The notes below the pieces were generated by a model. The model searched no databases and was not told the DNA's origin. It saw only the letters and a list, made by a program, of their open reading frames with translations. DNA of 64,000 nucleotides from assembly GCF_022763345.1 (NCBI RefSeq), contig NZ_JALEGS010000086.1, positions 29,019-93,018 on the forward strand. Reading direction: 5' to 3'. The position numbers and the translations under genes are program-made. Shown one piece after another: positions 25,049 to 34,161 of this stretch (positions are counted from its first letter, which is position 1; every line of letters begins with the position of its first letter). The DNA comes from Phaeodactylibacter sp. Its GTDB lineage: Bacteria > Bacteroidota > Bacteroidia > Chitinophagales > Saprospiraceae.

Positions 25049-25336
25049 CTAGCCTTCCTGCTCTTCGTCCTCTTTTTTCTTAGCGAAGCGCGTCTTAGCG
25101 AACTTCTTGTTAAACTTATCGATACGACCGGCGGTATCCACAAACTTCATCTTACCCGTAAAGAATGGGTGAGAGTAAGCGGAAATCTCCAGCTTGGCCA
25201 GTGGGTACTCGTTGCCGTCTTCCCAGGTGATGGTATCCTTTGTAGCCACACAAGACCGTGTGATGAAAGAATCACCGGAAGAGAAATCTTTGAACACTAC
25301 CATGCGGTAGTTATCTGGATGAAGATCATTTTTCAT
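25049..25336 (-). CDS. rpmE: 50S ribosomal protein L31 type B
   Basis: Small ribosomal protein of the large subunit, 95 residues, helping to bridge the two subunits. The start MKNDLHPDNYRMVVFKD and central SFITRSCVATKDTI match type B L31, which has no zinc-binding CxxC pair (only one Cys is present here). The family SAYSHPFFTGK motif follows at about 63-73. The C-terminal tail is Lys- and Glu-rich (KKKEDEEQEG), longer than in many homologues. Type B copies are the zinc-independent version. Whether a zinc-binding L31 exists elsewhere in this genome cannot be seen. Single gene with a hairpin element downstream. Confidence 0.95.
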   Translation of the reverse strand: MKNDLHPDNYRMVVFKDFSSGDSFITRSCVATKDTITWEDGNEYPLAKLEISAYSHPFFTGKMKFVDTAGRIDKFNKKFAKTRFAKKKEDEEQEG

Positions 25337-25429
25337 TGCGCTCGTTACTTTAGCTTCTTAAAACGGAATGCAAAGATAGGCTTTTTCGGGAAAGTGCGAA
25401 AATTTGAGGGCGTATTATTTCAATTGCAT

Positions 25430-26005
25430 TTAATCCCGATGCTTTCGGTGGCGTTTGGCTGCCCGCAAACGCTTGGGGCCGTACCAGAGCCAAAAGCCGG
25501 TTATCGTGAAGATCAGCAGCGCCAGGGCCATGATGGTGGTGTAGACGAGCTTGAAGTAGCCGCCTCCGATGCCGAGCGGGCCTTCAATGATCGAACCATC
25601 GTGCAGGGCTTCCAGCCAGTCGGAGTGGCGGGTGGCCACTTGCAGGACTTCGCCGGTGGCTCCATCGACCTGCACTTCGGTATGATGGCCTTCAAAGCGT
25701 ACCTTGACCACACCCTTGCCGGGCCGCAGGTCCATGCGGTCGATCGTAGTGCCTGCCTGTGGGTCTGCCGCTTCCAATGCAGCTATGGCCCGGTTGGCGA
25801 GTTCGTTTACAGGCATCCATTCTGTAAGGCTTTGGGAGGTACCGCGCTGGGTTGAGGGTAAAATAGCCCCGCCGCTGTGCTTTTTCCAGCCCAGAAAAAG
25901 ACCGGAGATGGCAATCCAGAAAAAGAAAAAGAAAAGCAGCGCTCCGGTATACCGGTGGAGACTGCGAAAAGTACGGAGCAAGCTGGCTTGCTGTTTGGTA
26001 TTCAT
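25430..26005 (-). CDS. PepSY-associated membrane protein
   Basis: Inner-membrane protein of the PepSY TM group, 191 residues. The start at 26005 gives a short basic N-terminus, then a first membrane helix (LHRYTGALLFFFFFWIAISGLFLGW, about 15-38). A soluble loop of about 100 residues with beta character follows, containing the PepSY-like segment VVKVRFEGHHTEVQVDGATGEV. A second membrane helix (LVYTTIMALALLIFTITGFWLWYG) precedes a very basic tail rich in Arg, Lys and His. Related proteins are linked to iron uptake or peptidase inhibition, but no iron-uptake gene is adjacent. An in-frame start at 26050 only adds non-conserved residues. Function unclear. Confidence 0.85.
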   Translation of the reverse strand: MNTKQQASLLRTFRSLHRYTGALLFFFFFWIAISGLFLGWKKHSGGAILPSTQRGTSQSLTEWMPVNELANRAIAALEAADPQAGTTIDRMDLRPGKGVVKVRFEGHHTEVQVDGATGEVLQVATRHSDWLEALHDGSIIEGPLGIGGGYFKLVYTTIMALALLIFTITGFWLWYGPKRLRAAKRHRKHRD

Positions 26006-26103
26006 ACGGTTCGTTTGCAATAAAAGCGGAGACGAAGGTAAGCATACCACTCCGGCTCAACCGTATGCCAGCAGTCAAATTCAATGATCAGGCTGGGAGG
26101 GCA

Positions 26104-26568
26104 CTATTCAATGGGCACATTAATTTCCCATTTCACTTCCTTCATGACGAAAGAGCTTTGTACATGGCCAATATTGTCAAGGGTGGCCAGTTTGGTGGTG
26201 ATGAAAAAGTGGTACACTTCCATATCCACCACGGTTACTTTAAGCAGATAGTCAAAGTTGCCTGCAATGTGGTAGCACTCTGACACTTCCGGCAGCTCAG
26301 CGATCTGTTCCTCAAAGCGTTCCAGGTATTCCTTGGTATGTTCCTTGAGCCGCACATTGCAAAATGCCATGAGGTGGTACCCCAGCAAATCCTTGTCCAC
26401 CACGGTGGTGTACTTTTTGATGTAGCCGGCGTCCTCCATCTTTTTGATCCGCTCATATATAGGAGTAATGCTCATTCCCAGCACACTGGCAATTTCCTTA
26501 TTGGTGGCCTTGCCGTTGTCCTGCAGCATCGTCAAAATGCGGCGGTCGATCGCATCTAAAGCTTTCAT
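26104..26568 (-). CDS. Lrp/AsnC family transcriptional regulator
   Basis: DNA-binding regulator that senses amino acids, 154 residues from the ATG at 26568. An N-terminal winged helix (about 3-60, with LDAIDRRILTMLQDNGKATNKEIASVLGMS) is followed by the RAM ligand-binding domain (about 65-150, KEHTKEYLERFEEQIAELPEVSECYHIAGNFDYLLKV, in pieces). The C-terminus is intact. It is transcribed away from the sulfur amino-acid PLP lyase at 26863, with about 295 bases between them. That arrangement is typical for an Lrp protein controlling a methionine/cysteine-degrading enzyme, so it is likely the local regulator. The longer frame from 26748 adds unrelated sequence and was rejected. Confidence 0.93.
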   Translation of the reverse strand: MKALDAIDRRILTMLQDNGKATNKEIASVLGMSITPIYERIKKMEDAGYIKKYTTVVDKDLLGYHLMAFCNVRLKEHTKEYLERFEEQIAELPEVSECYHIAGNFDYLLKVTVVDMEVYHFFITTKLATLDNIGHVQSSFVMKEVKWEINVPIE

Positions 26569-26862
26569 TGGCGAAAAAATTTCTATCGTTAGGGATGTTG
26601 TTCGACCTAAAAATAGGCTTTTTCTTTTACACGGGGTAATAAAAGTGTTGTTTTCCCGGTGTTTCCCTCCATATGGGTTTTCTTTCTCGACCGCCCTATT
26701 TTTGTATGGTAATGGCTTCACAGTGTTATGCCTGTCGTTCAGGTACAATATCCGGGCCCCCTGCTGACAAATGTCGTTGCGTTTTCAGGCGCAGTGCTTT
26801 AGATTAATTTAACCTAACCAAATTGGGGTGCCATAGCAGCACCTTACTAAAACCAAATAATT

Positions 26863-28134
26863 ATGAAGTTCAAGCCAGAAAGCCTTATGATGTCCCATGG
26901 TTACAAACCGGAGTGGTCGGAAGGCGCCATCAAATGCCCCATTTTCCAGACGTCTACCTTTGTGTTTAAAAGCGCAGAGGAAGGCAAAGCTTATTTCGAG
27001 CTGGCCTATGGCCTTCGGGAGCCCGATCAGGGAGAAGCGCCGGGCCTCATCTACAGCCGGCTCAATAATCCCGACCTGGAGATTCTCGAAAACCGGCTAT
27101 GCCTGTGGGATGAGGCCGAAGAATGTGCCGTATTCGAAAGCGGTATGTCTGCCATTTCCACGGCGATGCTTGCCTTTCTCAAGCCAGGCGATGTATTGCT
27201 GTACAGTAAGCCGCTGTACGGGGGCACTTCCCACTTCATTACCGAAGTCCTCACCCGCTGGGGCGTAGAGATACAAGGTTTCCAACCTACCGAAACGCCT
27301 GATGCGATCATCCGCCGTGCCCGGGCAGAGGGCTGGGCAGACCGTCTGGCTATGATCCACATTGAAACGCCTGCCAACCCCACCCATACCCAGATTGACA
27401 TCCGGGGCATGCGGCAGATTGCAGATACGCTGGGAACGGAAGACCACCCGGTGCGTGTGGCCGTAGACAACACCTACATGGGCCCGCTCTGGCAGCATCC
27501 GCTGAAGCATGGTGCCGATTTAGTACTCTACTCCGCCACCAAGTACATCGGCGGGCATAGCGATGTCATTGCCGGTGCCTGCCTGGGCAGCCGGGAGGTC
27601 ATGACGCCCATCAAAACCCTGCGGACCTTCCTTGGCAATATGGCCGGCCCCTGGACCGGCTGGCTGCTGATGCGCAGCCTGGAAACCCTCAAGGTGAGAA
27701 TGGAACAGCAGTGCGCCAATGCCCAAAAAGTAGCCGATTTCCTCAGCCACCACCCGAAAGTGGAACACGTGAATTACCTCGGGCTGCTCACGGAAGCGGA
27801 TGGGGAAGCCTACCGCCTGTACCAAACCCAATGCGAAGCACCGGGCGCTATGCTTTCCTTCGATATCGTGGGCGGGGAACAACAGGCCTTTGCCTTTCTC
27901 AACCACCTGAAGCTGGTGAAGCTGGCCGTGAGCCTGGGCAGCACCGAATCCCTGGCACAGCACCCGGCAAGCATGACTCACGCCGGTATCCCCGCAGAAG
28001 AACGGGAAGCCATGGGCATACGGGATCAGCTCGTGCGTTTATCGGTGGGCGTAGAAAATGCAGATGACCTCATCCGGGATCTTGGACAGGCCTTATCGGC
28101 AGTGCCCGTGCCTGAAGAAGTGAATGTATTTTGA
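26863..28134 (+). CDS. Cys/Met metabolism PLP lyase
   Basis: PLP-dependent enzyme of the cystathionine synthase/methionine gamma-lyase family, 423 residues, cytosolic. The PLP Lys is K227 in SATKYIGGHSD. ETPANPTH (168-175) and the C-terminal STESLAQHPASMTHAGI match the family. At the position where classical methionine gamma-lyase has a Cys (LYGCT), this protein has LYGGTSHF (118-125), so it is not a textbook methionine gamma-lyase. Cystathionine or other gamma-substituted substrates are possible. The divergent Lrp gene is the probable regulator. The GH15 gene begins 30 bases after its stop, so these two may be co-transcribed. A shorter relative is at 1860-3005. Confidence 0.9.
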   Translation: MKFKPESLMMSHGYKPEWSEGAIKCPIFQTSTFVFKSAEEGKAYFELAYGLREPDQGEAPGLIYSRLNNPDLEILENRLCLWDEAEECAVFESGMSAISTAMLAFLKPGDVLLYSKPLYGGTSHFITEVLTRWGVEIQGFQPTETPDAIIRRARAEGWADRLAMIHIETPANPTHTQIDIRGMRQIADTLGTEDHPVRVAVDNTYMGPLWQHPLKHGADLVLYSATKYIGGHSDVIAGACLGSREVMTPIKTLRTFLGNMAGPWTGWLLMRSLETLKVRMEQQCANAQKVADFLSHHPKVEHVNYLGLLTEADGEAYRLYQTQCEAPGAMLSFDIVGGEQQAFAFLNHLKLVKLAVSLGSTESLAQHPASMTHAGIPAEEREAMGIRDQLVRLSVGVENADDLIRDLGQALSAVPVPEEVNVF

Positions 28135-28164
28135 GCAAATCGGGCTGGGATGCGTTAGTGAAGT

Positions 28165-30000
28165 ATGAACAGTACACAGCAAAAGCGCAACCCAGCCTAC
28201 CTTCCCATTGCAGACTACGGTGTTATTGGTAACCTTCATACCGTAGCCCTCGTTTCCAGAGAAGGCTCGATTGACTACTTACCCTTTACCCGTTTTGACT
28301 CCCCTACCCTCTTTGCCGCACTGCTCGATAAGGAACAAGGCGGCAGTTTCCAGATTTGCCCGGCAGATGATAACATCCGCATCAAGCAGCTCTACCTCCC
28401 AGATACGGCCATACTGCTCACCCGCTTCCTGTCCGAAACGGGCATGGCGGAACTGACGGATTATATGCCGGTAAAAAACAAGGAGGAGGGCTGTGCTTTA
28501 GTCCGCACTCTGCGGTGCATCCGCGGCAAACTGACCTTTAATTTAAAGTGCGCTCCCCGCTTCGATTACGGGCGGGAGGCGCCGGCCATTGAGCAGGAAT
28601 CGAAAACCTCTGTGCTATTGTCAAATCCGGTGTGCAAACTGTCTGTCCGCCTGCGCAGCAATACCGCCATGGAAGCCCGGGAGGATGGCGTTTACACCAC
28701 TTTCGAATTGCAGGAAGGCGAACAGGCCACTTTTGTGATGGAGGCAGTGGAAGACCGGGACGCTGTCTCCCGGCCGGTCCGCTTTTTCCAGGAAGAGCTG
28801 CTGCAGCAGACCATGACTTTTTGGGAAGAGTGGGTCAATCAGACCACCTACAAGGGGCGCTGGCAGAGCACCATCCGCCGGTCGGTCATCACGCTCAAGT
28901 TACTCACCTCCTACCGCTATGGCTCAACGGTAGCCGCTGCCACTTTTGGACTGCCCGAGGAGATCGGTGGGGAGCGCAACTGGGATTACCGCTATACCTG
29001 GGTGCGGGACTCCGCCTTTTCCATGTACGCCTTCCTGCGCCTGGGGTTCCGGGATGAAGCACAGGCTTTCATCAACTGGATTATTGACCGATGCAAGGAG
29101 CTCGACCATGCCGGTAATCTGCGCCTGGTCTACCGGGTGGATGGTTCTGACAGCCTGGAGGAGGAGAGCCTGGACCATCTCGAAGGCTACCGAGGCAGCC
29201 AACCGGTGCGCATAGGCAATGCCGCCGCCACACAGTACCAACTCGACATTTTCGGGGAGCTAATCGATACCGTATACCTCTACAACCGCTACGATAATTC
29301 CATCACCTTTGAGTTTTGGCAGGAGCTCCGGGAAATTATTGACTACGTGAGCGACAACTGGCAACGCGAAGGGCACGGCATTTGGGAAGTGCGCAGCGGC
29401 GAGCAGGAGTTCCTCCATTCCAAGCTCATGTGCTGGGTGGCCCTGGACCGGGGGATCCGCATTGCCCGCGACCGGTCCTTCCCGGCACCCAAGGAAAAGT
29501 GGCGGAAGGTGCGCAATGAGATTTACGAAGATATTTACTACAACTTCTGGAATGAGGACAAGCAGGCTTTCACGCAAGCCCGGGGCTCGGATGTCATAGA
29601 TGCCTCTGCCCTGCTCATTCCCATTGTGCGCCTGCTCAGCCCCTATGAGAAGCGCTGGCAATCCACGCTCAAGGCGATCGAGGAGGAGCTTTCCGCCGAT
29701 ACGCTCATCTACCGCTACCGCACTACCGCCGGTGCTAAGGATGGACTAGAGGGTGAAGAAGGCACTTTTTCACTCTGCTCCTTCTGGTATATTGAAAATC
29801 TGGCCAAGGCTGGTCAGGTTACGAAGGCCAGGCTATACTTCGAGAAGATGCTCGGTTATGCCAATCACCTCGGCCTTTTCTCAGAGATGATTGCCCTGAA
29901 CGGAGAACAGGTAGGCAACTTCCCACAGGCTTTCACCCATCTTGCGCTGATCAGTGCCGCGCTGCAATTGGATTATATGCTGGATAATGGGGTGCAGTAG
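28165..30000 (+). CDS. Glycoside hydrolase family 15 protein
   Basis: Glucoamylase/trehalase-like enzyme of the GH15 family, 611 residues, with no signal peptide and therefore probably cytosolic. The N-terminal beta-domain carries the trehalase-type start IADYGVIGNLHTVALVSREGSIDYL (in pieces: YGVIGN, GSIDYLPF). The catalytic (alpha/alpha)6 barrel contains GERNWDYRYTWVRD (about 271-284), the hallmark of bacterial GH15, and a Glu in LDHLEGYRGS near 342 consistent with the general acid region. LGLFSEMIALNGEQVGNFPQAFTHLA near the end matches the second catalytic Glu region. It likely hydrolyses alpha-glucosides or trehalose. Whether it prefers one or the other cannot be told. It directly follows the PLP lyase. 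Confidence 0.92.
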   Translation: MNSTQQKRNPAYLPIADYGVIGNLHTVALVSREGSIDYLPFTRFDSPTLFAALLDKEQGGSFQICPADDNIRIKQLYLPDTAILLTRFLSETGMAELTDYMPVKNKEEGCALVRTLRCIRGKLTFNLKCAPRFDYGREAPAIEQESKTSVLLSNPVCKLSVRLRSNTAMEAREDGVYTTFELQEGEQATFVMEAVEDRDAVSRPVRFFQEELLQQTMTFWEEWVNQTTYKGRWQSTIRRSVITLKLLTSYRYGSTVAAATFGLPEEIGGERNWDYRYTWVRDSAFSMYAFLRLGFRDEAQAFINWIIDRCKELDHAGNLRLVYRVDGSDSLEEESLDHLEGYRGSQPVRIGNAAATQYQLDIFGELIDTVYLYNRYDNSITFEFWQELREIIDYVSDNWQREGHGIWEVRSGEQEFLHSKLMCWVALDRGIRIARDRSFPAPKEKWRKVRNEIYEDIYYNFWNEDKQAFTQARGSDVIDASALLIPIVRLLSPYEKRWQSTLKAIEEELSADTLIYRYRTTAGAKDGLEGEEGTFSLCSFWYIENLAKAGQVTKARLYFEKMLGYANHLGLFSEMIALNGEQVGNFPQAFTHLALISAALQLDYMLDNGVQ

Positions 30001-30032
30001 TGGGGGTGTTCCACAAGTTCTTCTGTTTCTTA

Positions 30033-30830
30033 TCAGGTCAATAACGCTTCTGTGTGCCGGATAAGGGTAGCAATAGCCTCTCTATCCCTGGCAGCGCTGT
30101 AGAGCTTCCCGAATGCGCCGTCGTCATTATCAAAGTATTGACCGGAAGCCCCCTCGTATCGTTCATCCACTGCCAGCTCATACAGAATATCGCCGCCTTT
30201 TTCGGCCGGAGATTGATGGTAGCCAAAGGCCTCTTCCACCATTTTGGTGTTGAGCAGAGAGCCTGGATTGACGACGATGGCTGTTAGTTGAGGCTCGGTT
30301 TCTGACAGGTGGGTATTCCACATCGCCAAGGCGAGCTTACTTTGTCCGTAGGCAGAGCGGGCAGACAGGTCATTATCCCCCTCAAGCGCTTTCAGTGAAA
30401 CCGGGGCCTGAGCCGCAGAGCTTACGTTGAGGATACGAGCCCCCTTTCCCTTTTTGAGCAGAGGCAGCAGGGCGTTGGTCAGCAGATAGGGTGCAAAGTA
30501 GTTGACGGCGAAGCGGATGTCAAAGTCATCGTCGGTCTCCGCTACCGGACTTTCAAACACACCGGCGTTATTGGTGAGGACATCGAGCTTCCTTACTTCC
30601 CGTTTAACCTGCTCTGCCATTTTTTTAACGGCGTTCAAATCGGAGAAATCTGCGGTAAAGCTCCCTATGTTTTCATTGCCGCACTGGGATTTGACTTCCG
30701 AGAGAACGACTTTCAGTTTTTCCGCGTTTCTGCCGTGCAGGTACACTTCATGTCCATCTTTAGCAAGCTTTATAGCGGCTAGTTTCCCAATGCCGTCAGT
30801 ACTGCCGGTGAGAAGGATCGTCTTTTTCAT
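30033..30830 (-). CDS. Short-chain dehydrogenase/reductase
   Basis: NAD(P)-dependent oxidoreductase of the classical SDR family, 265 residues. The cofactor motif TGSTDGIG (8-15), NNAG (87-90), the catalytic Ser in NVSSAA (135-140), and Tyr161/Lys165 in YGQSK are all intact. The protein resembles the retinol-dehydrogenase/WW-domain oxidoreductase-like SDRs, with a NPGSLLNTKM segment after the active site. The substrate is unknown. It is convergent with the GH15 gene with only 32 bases between them and no terminator seen. The 421 bases upstream carry short palindromic repeats. Confidence 0.92.
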   Translation of the reverse strand: MKKTILLTGSTDGIGKLAAIKLAKDGHEVYLHGRNAEKLKVVLSEVKSQCGNENIGSFTADFSDLNAVKKMAEQVKREVRKLDVLTNNAGVFESPVAETDDDFDIRFAVNYFAPYLLTNALLPLLKKGKGARILNVSSAAQAPVSLKALEGDNDLSARSAYGQSKLALAMWNTHLSETEPQLTAIVVNPGSLLNTKMVEEAFGYHQSPAEKGGDILYELAVDERYEGASGQYFDNDDGAFGKLYSAARDREAIATLIRHTEALLT

Positions 30831-31252
30831 GCGTTGGTGGTTGGTTTGCTATTCAATACCTAATCAGGTCAAACTGTTCGGTCCGATGGCTAGCGATATC
30901 TGATGGCAGTGAAGTGCGACACCCGCTGGGGTCGGTTCCAAGGTATAAGCTTAAGGTTACTGATGTGCGACCCCCGATAGGGGTCGGCTATTAGTAAAAA
31001 GCAGCTTTCATCATTTAATTGACGCCGTAGGTGTCACACTTACCAAAGGAAATAAAACCCGTTTCGACAATCCGGTTTGCGCCTTGGGGTCTGAGCTTAG
31101 GGCTGCCAATTGACGCCCCCTATGGAATAGCTTCCCGTTTGATCGGTGCTGGAGAAAGTCCGTTTTTTACAGAAATATGGTGGATGCAACGGTCCCCCTA
31201 TGTACCAACACTTGGCAAAAGCAGCCCAAAGAGTGATATTTCAACATCATTC
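30831..31252. other. Intergenic region with short palindromic repeats
   Basis: No gene was found in these 422 bases. Two similar hairpin units are visible: GTGCGACACCC-GC-TGGGGTCGG (30915-30935) and GTGCGACCCC-CGATA-GGGGTCGG (30965-30987). A related GACGCC-GTA-GGTGTC word occurs near 31021-31035. They are of the short palindromic kind also seen at 42.3 kb and 53.6 kb. Confidence 0.55.
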
Positions 31253-32629
31253 TTACTCCTCCCGCTTCAACCCATACCAATCCACATTCCGCGTCAGGTA
31301 CATGATGACGGCCAGGATGAGCAACAGTCCGAGGCTGCCCATTAGCAGGGCGTAGTCCTGCAACTGCAGGATGGAGTAGAAAAAGCCGTATAGAATAGCC
31401 AGAATGCCAAAGACCATGACGGTCAGCTTGCGGTTGCGCAGCATAAAGTAGCTGTAAACGGTTATCAGCAGTAAGATGGCGGCACAGGCGATCCAGTAGG
31501 CCGTATCGAAACTCAGGTGCTCGGAGAAGGACAACAGCAGGATATAAAACAACACAATACCCGCTCCCACAAGCAAGTACTGAATGGGGTGCAGCCGCTT
31601 GCGGTTGAGGATTTCGATGAAGAAAAAGGTCAGGAAGGTCAATAAGATGAAGTAAATGGCGTACTTGGCGGAGCGCATCGTCTTTTGGTACTCATCGATG
31701 GGCAGGAGTAGCTTTAGCCCGAAGGTACTGGCCATGCGGCGGACCGGGTCAGTGCCGTAGTAAGTGGGATCCTGATCATTGCTCTGCACAAACCTCCCCA
31801 CCCCCTGCTGCGGATAGTTGCGATTGAGCTGCAGCACCTGCCAATCGGCAGTGAAGCCACTGTCGCTCACCACCCGTTCGTCCGGCAGGAAGGCACCTTC
31901 GAAGCTCGGTGCCGTCCAGGTAGAAGACAGCTGTACCGTAGTTGTTTTGCCGAAAGGCGTAAAGTGCAGGTCAGTACTGCCATTGAGGTTGAGGTCGTAG
32001 GCGAAGCTGATATTGCTGTCAGCCCCCCGAGGCAGAGGAAAAGGCACACTTGCCCCGGAACTGTAGATGTCATTGGTAATCGTCCCCGGACCGAGCTGCA
32101 GCGTGGTGTCGTTGAATTGTACCGCGATAGCCGCTTCCACCCCCTTCATATCACTGATGCCAATGGTGAAAATGGCTTCTTCCCACTGCAAACTCTCTTC
32201 CGGCACGGATAGCGCATCTGCCCGCAGCCCGGAAAAATGCCCGCGGACAGCAAGCTGCGCATTGTACAGCACTACCACATAAATACCCCGGTAGCGCTTT
32301 TGGGGCAGCAGCTCCCCTTCTACTGCCAACGTGTCTGGCAGAAAATGAGCATAGCCGCGCTCCGTCACAAGCTTCCCCTCCGAATTGGTCAGCACCCGCT
32401 CGTAGGGTACGGAGAGCACCGGGCCGGCTACCGTCTGCGGGCCGCCCCATTTAGCGCTCACCTCTTCCACCGCATTATCGCGTATACTTTCCCGCTCCAT
32501 AATCAACGAATTGACCATGCTGGCGGGGATCAGCAATATCAGGACCAGCAGGCCTACGGTCAGCAGCTTGAGGGTGACGGAATTGCGGGCCCAGTTGTTG
32601 AGGCGGTCGAAGAAGGAGGAGGTGCTCAT
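31253..32629 (-). CDS. creD: CreD-family inner-membrane protein
   Basis: Inner-membrane protein of the CreD family, 458 residues, linked in other bacteria to envelope stress and beta-lactam or colicin tolerance. The N-terminus has one membrane helix (about 20-44, TLKLLTVGLLVLILLIPASM). A large periplasmic beta-rich domain follows (about 45-300), with NSLIMERESIRDNAVEEVSAKWGGPQTVAGPVL (in pieces: RESIRDNAVEEVS, WGGPQ) as a strong family signature. Five to six membrane helices occupy the C-terminal part (about 315-458). The start at 32629 is chosen over 32656 because it sits directly before the conserved N-terminus. No CreBC two-component genes are next to it. Function inferred from family. Confidence 0.93.
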   Translation of the reverse strand: MSTSSFFDRLNNWARNSVTLKLLTVGLLVLILLIPASMVNSLIMERESIRDNAVEEVSAKWGGPQTVAGPVLSVPYERVLTNSEGKLVTERGYAHFLPDTLAVEGELLPQKRYRGIYVVVLYNAQLAVRGHFSGLRADALSVPEESLQWEEAIFTIGISDMKGVEAAIAVQFNDTTLQLGPGTITNDIYSSGASVPFPLPRGADSNISFAYDLNLNGSTDLHFTPFGKTTTVQLSSTWTAPSFEGAFLPDERVVSDSGFTADWQVLQLNRNYPQQGVGRFVQSNDQDPTYYGTDPVRRMASTFGLKLLLPIDEYQKTMRSAKYAIYFILLTFLTFFFIEILNRKRLHPIQYLLVGAGIVLFYILLLSFSEHLSFDTAYWIACAAILLLITVYSYFMLRNRKLTVMVFGILAILYGFFYSILQLQDYALLMGSLGLLLILAVIMYLTRNVDWYGLKREE

Positions 32630-32728
32630 GTTTGCGGGGTTGGTTTCCTTTCTCAAGATAGCATCTATTCTTCTTATGGGATCAGGTTAAGAGATAAATA
32701 TCCCTGGTTTTCCCTGACATACCCAAAA

Positions 32729-33051
32729 TCAGAGCTCCTTCGCGATTCTATCCGGATACTCTGCATCGTTACGGATGGTCAGTATGACGACTTCATCCGT
32801 TTCGATTCGTATATGATATAGTATCTTGTATTCAAATGCTTTGGTATACCTGACCTCCTTAGTACTATCGTGGTACTCGTAGAGAGGGTGTATTTCAGGA
32901 AGCTTTCCAGTTTCCCGGTTGCTTCGCTAATGAGCTGCTGTATTTTCTTTGCGTAGCGCTTTCCGTTGATGCGCTCTTCAAAATGATAAACCTCCCGACG
33001 GCGATTTTGGGCATACCGCGTAAATACCACACGATATATTTTACCTACCAT
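32729..33051 (-). pseudogene. RelE/ParE-like toxin with a -1 frameshift
   Basis: Toxin half of a type II toxin-antitoxin pair, inactivated or disrupted. The frame from 33051 codes for a normal RelE/ParE start (VVFTRYAQNRRREVYHF, GKLESF at residues 46-51), then runs into nonsense ending at 32779. Shifting one base at about 32899-32902 restores a clean family C-terminus: PEIHPLYEYHDSTKEVRYTK, then FEYKILYHIRIETDEVVIL, then TIRNDAEYPDRIAKEL. The total span is 323 bases, exactly one short of the 324 that a 107-residue protein would need, so a single-base deletion explains it. A sequencing error is possible. The antitoxin upstream overlaps by seven bases and is intact. Confidence 0.75.
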
Positions 33052-33329
33052 GAACCCGCTTCTTTGCTGGATTCATCCAGCGTAATGAATCGCCCATTCT
33101 CATAATCTTCCATCGCCTTGCCTATTTCCTCAGTCATTGCTTCACGGGACAAAGGGCGTAAGTGCCTGGAATAGTCTGCCTGTTGCTGGCGTACATCAGT
33201 TTGGTCAAGTGCCAGGGGTTGATAAGCCTCAAACAGCCTTTCTGCCATATCAGCCAAAACCCCCAGAAGCTTCTCGTCCGCCTGTTCAATGCGAAGGTGT
33301 AAACGTTCTTTTAATTGCTCAGCACTCAT
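33045..33329 (-). CDS. Antitoxin-like protein
   Basis: A 94-residue acidic and Glu/Gln-rich protein, mostly helical by composition, with no membrane segment. Its last seven bases overlap the start of the ParE-like toxin frame, and both read in the same direction, which is the usual antitoxin-then-toxin order. The sequence ends FITLDESSKEAGSW, a flexible tail of the kind that binds the toxin. No standard DNA-binding motif was recognised at the N-terminus (MSAEQLKERLHLRIEQAD). Identification as an antitoxin rests on gene order, size and composition. No specific antitoxin family was assigned. Confidence 0.7.
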   Translation of the reverse strand: MSAEQLKERLHLRIEQADEKLLGVLADMAERLFEAYQPLALDQTDVRQQQADYSRHLRPLSREAMTEEIGKAMEDYENGRFITLDESSKEAGSW

Positions 33330-33465
33330 GCGTTTCTCATCTTTTGAATCTCCTTAAGATAACGATATTACCTCAAAAAGATTTACTAATCCGGGAATAT
33401 TTTCTAACCAGGCTTTTTCATTAGGCACAGATTCAGGCAATCTCCTACTTATTCAAAAACCAAAT

Positions 33466-34110
33466 TCACCCCTCCACCAACCCATACGCCAGCCCAATCC
33501 GCACCAGCCCGGCGGTATTGCGTGCGCCCAGTTTGACCAGGAGGTTGCGCCGGTGCGTCTCTACCGTAGCAAATTTGATGGACAGCTTTTCGGCAATTTC
33601 GGCGGTGGTGTATTCGTGGATAATCAGCTGCAGGACCTGCCGCTCGCGGCGGGTCAGCACCGGGAGGACCGGGTGGGCTTCCTTTGGAGGTGCGGCGCTC
33701 AGGCTATCCATGACCGCTTCTGCCACCTCAGGGCTGTAGTAGCGCTGCCCGGACCCAACTTTACGAATGGCTTTGAGGAGTTCCGGGGTATCGGCGCTTT
33801 TGAGCAGGTAGCCGGCGGCGCCTTCGCGGAGCATGGCTTTGACCATACTGGCTTCCTTTAGGGTAGACAAAGCTAAAACAGCAAGGGCTGGAAACCGGTG
33901 ATGCAGCGCCCGGCAGGTTTCCAGCCCGTTCATACCTTCCATATTGATGTCCAGTAGTACCACATCGGTTTCGACCTGCTCCAGGAGCTTGAGGGCTTCT
34001 TTCCCGTCATTGGCGGTGCCTGCGCATTCCAAATCAGCGGCTTGCGCGAGGGTGAGCTTCAGCCCGTCTACCACCAACTGATGGTCATCTACGATTAGTA
34101 CCCGGATCAT
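33466..34110 (-). CDS. NarL/LuxR-type response regulator
   Basis: Two-component response regulator of the NarL group, 214 residues. The receiver domain (about 2-120) has the acidic pair DD (8-9), the phosphorylated Asp54 in VVLLDIN, and a conserved Lys near 105. A LuxR-type DNA-binding domain (about 145-210) follows, with LTRRERQVLQLI and TVETHRRNLLVKLGARN. All key residues are present, so it is likely active. A histidine kinase of matching HisKA_3 type lies at 36342-38294 on the same strand, with a secreted propeller protein between them. It is the obvious kinase partner. Confidence 0.95.
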   Translation of the reverse strand: MIRVLIVDDHQLVVDGLKLTLAQAADLECAGTANDGKEALKLLEQVETDVVLLDINMEGMNGLETCRALHHRFPALAVLALSTLKEASMVKAMLREGAAGYLLKSADTPELLKAIRKVGSGQRYYSPEVAEAVMDSLSAAPPKEAHPVLPVLTRRERQVLQLIIHEYTTAEIAEKLSIKFATVETHRRNLLVKLGARNTAGLVRIGLAYGLVEG

Positions 34111-34161
34111 GGTTGCTATGCTTGGTTACTTTGCTAAAGTAAGCCTTTTACACCAATGCCG

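Noticed and set aside
31031..31345. 104-codon + strand frame in the repeat-bearing gap
   Set aside because: It overlaps the CreD C-terminus in the opposite direction and has no recognisable domain.
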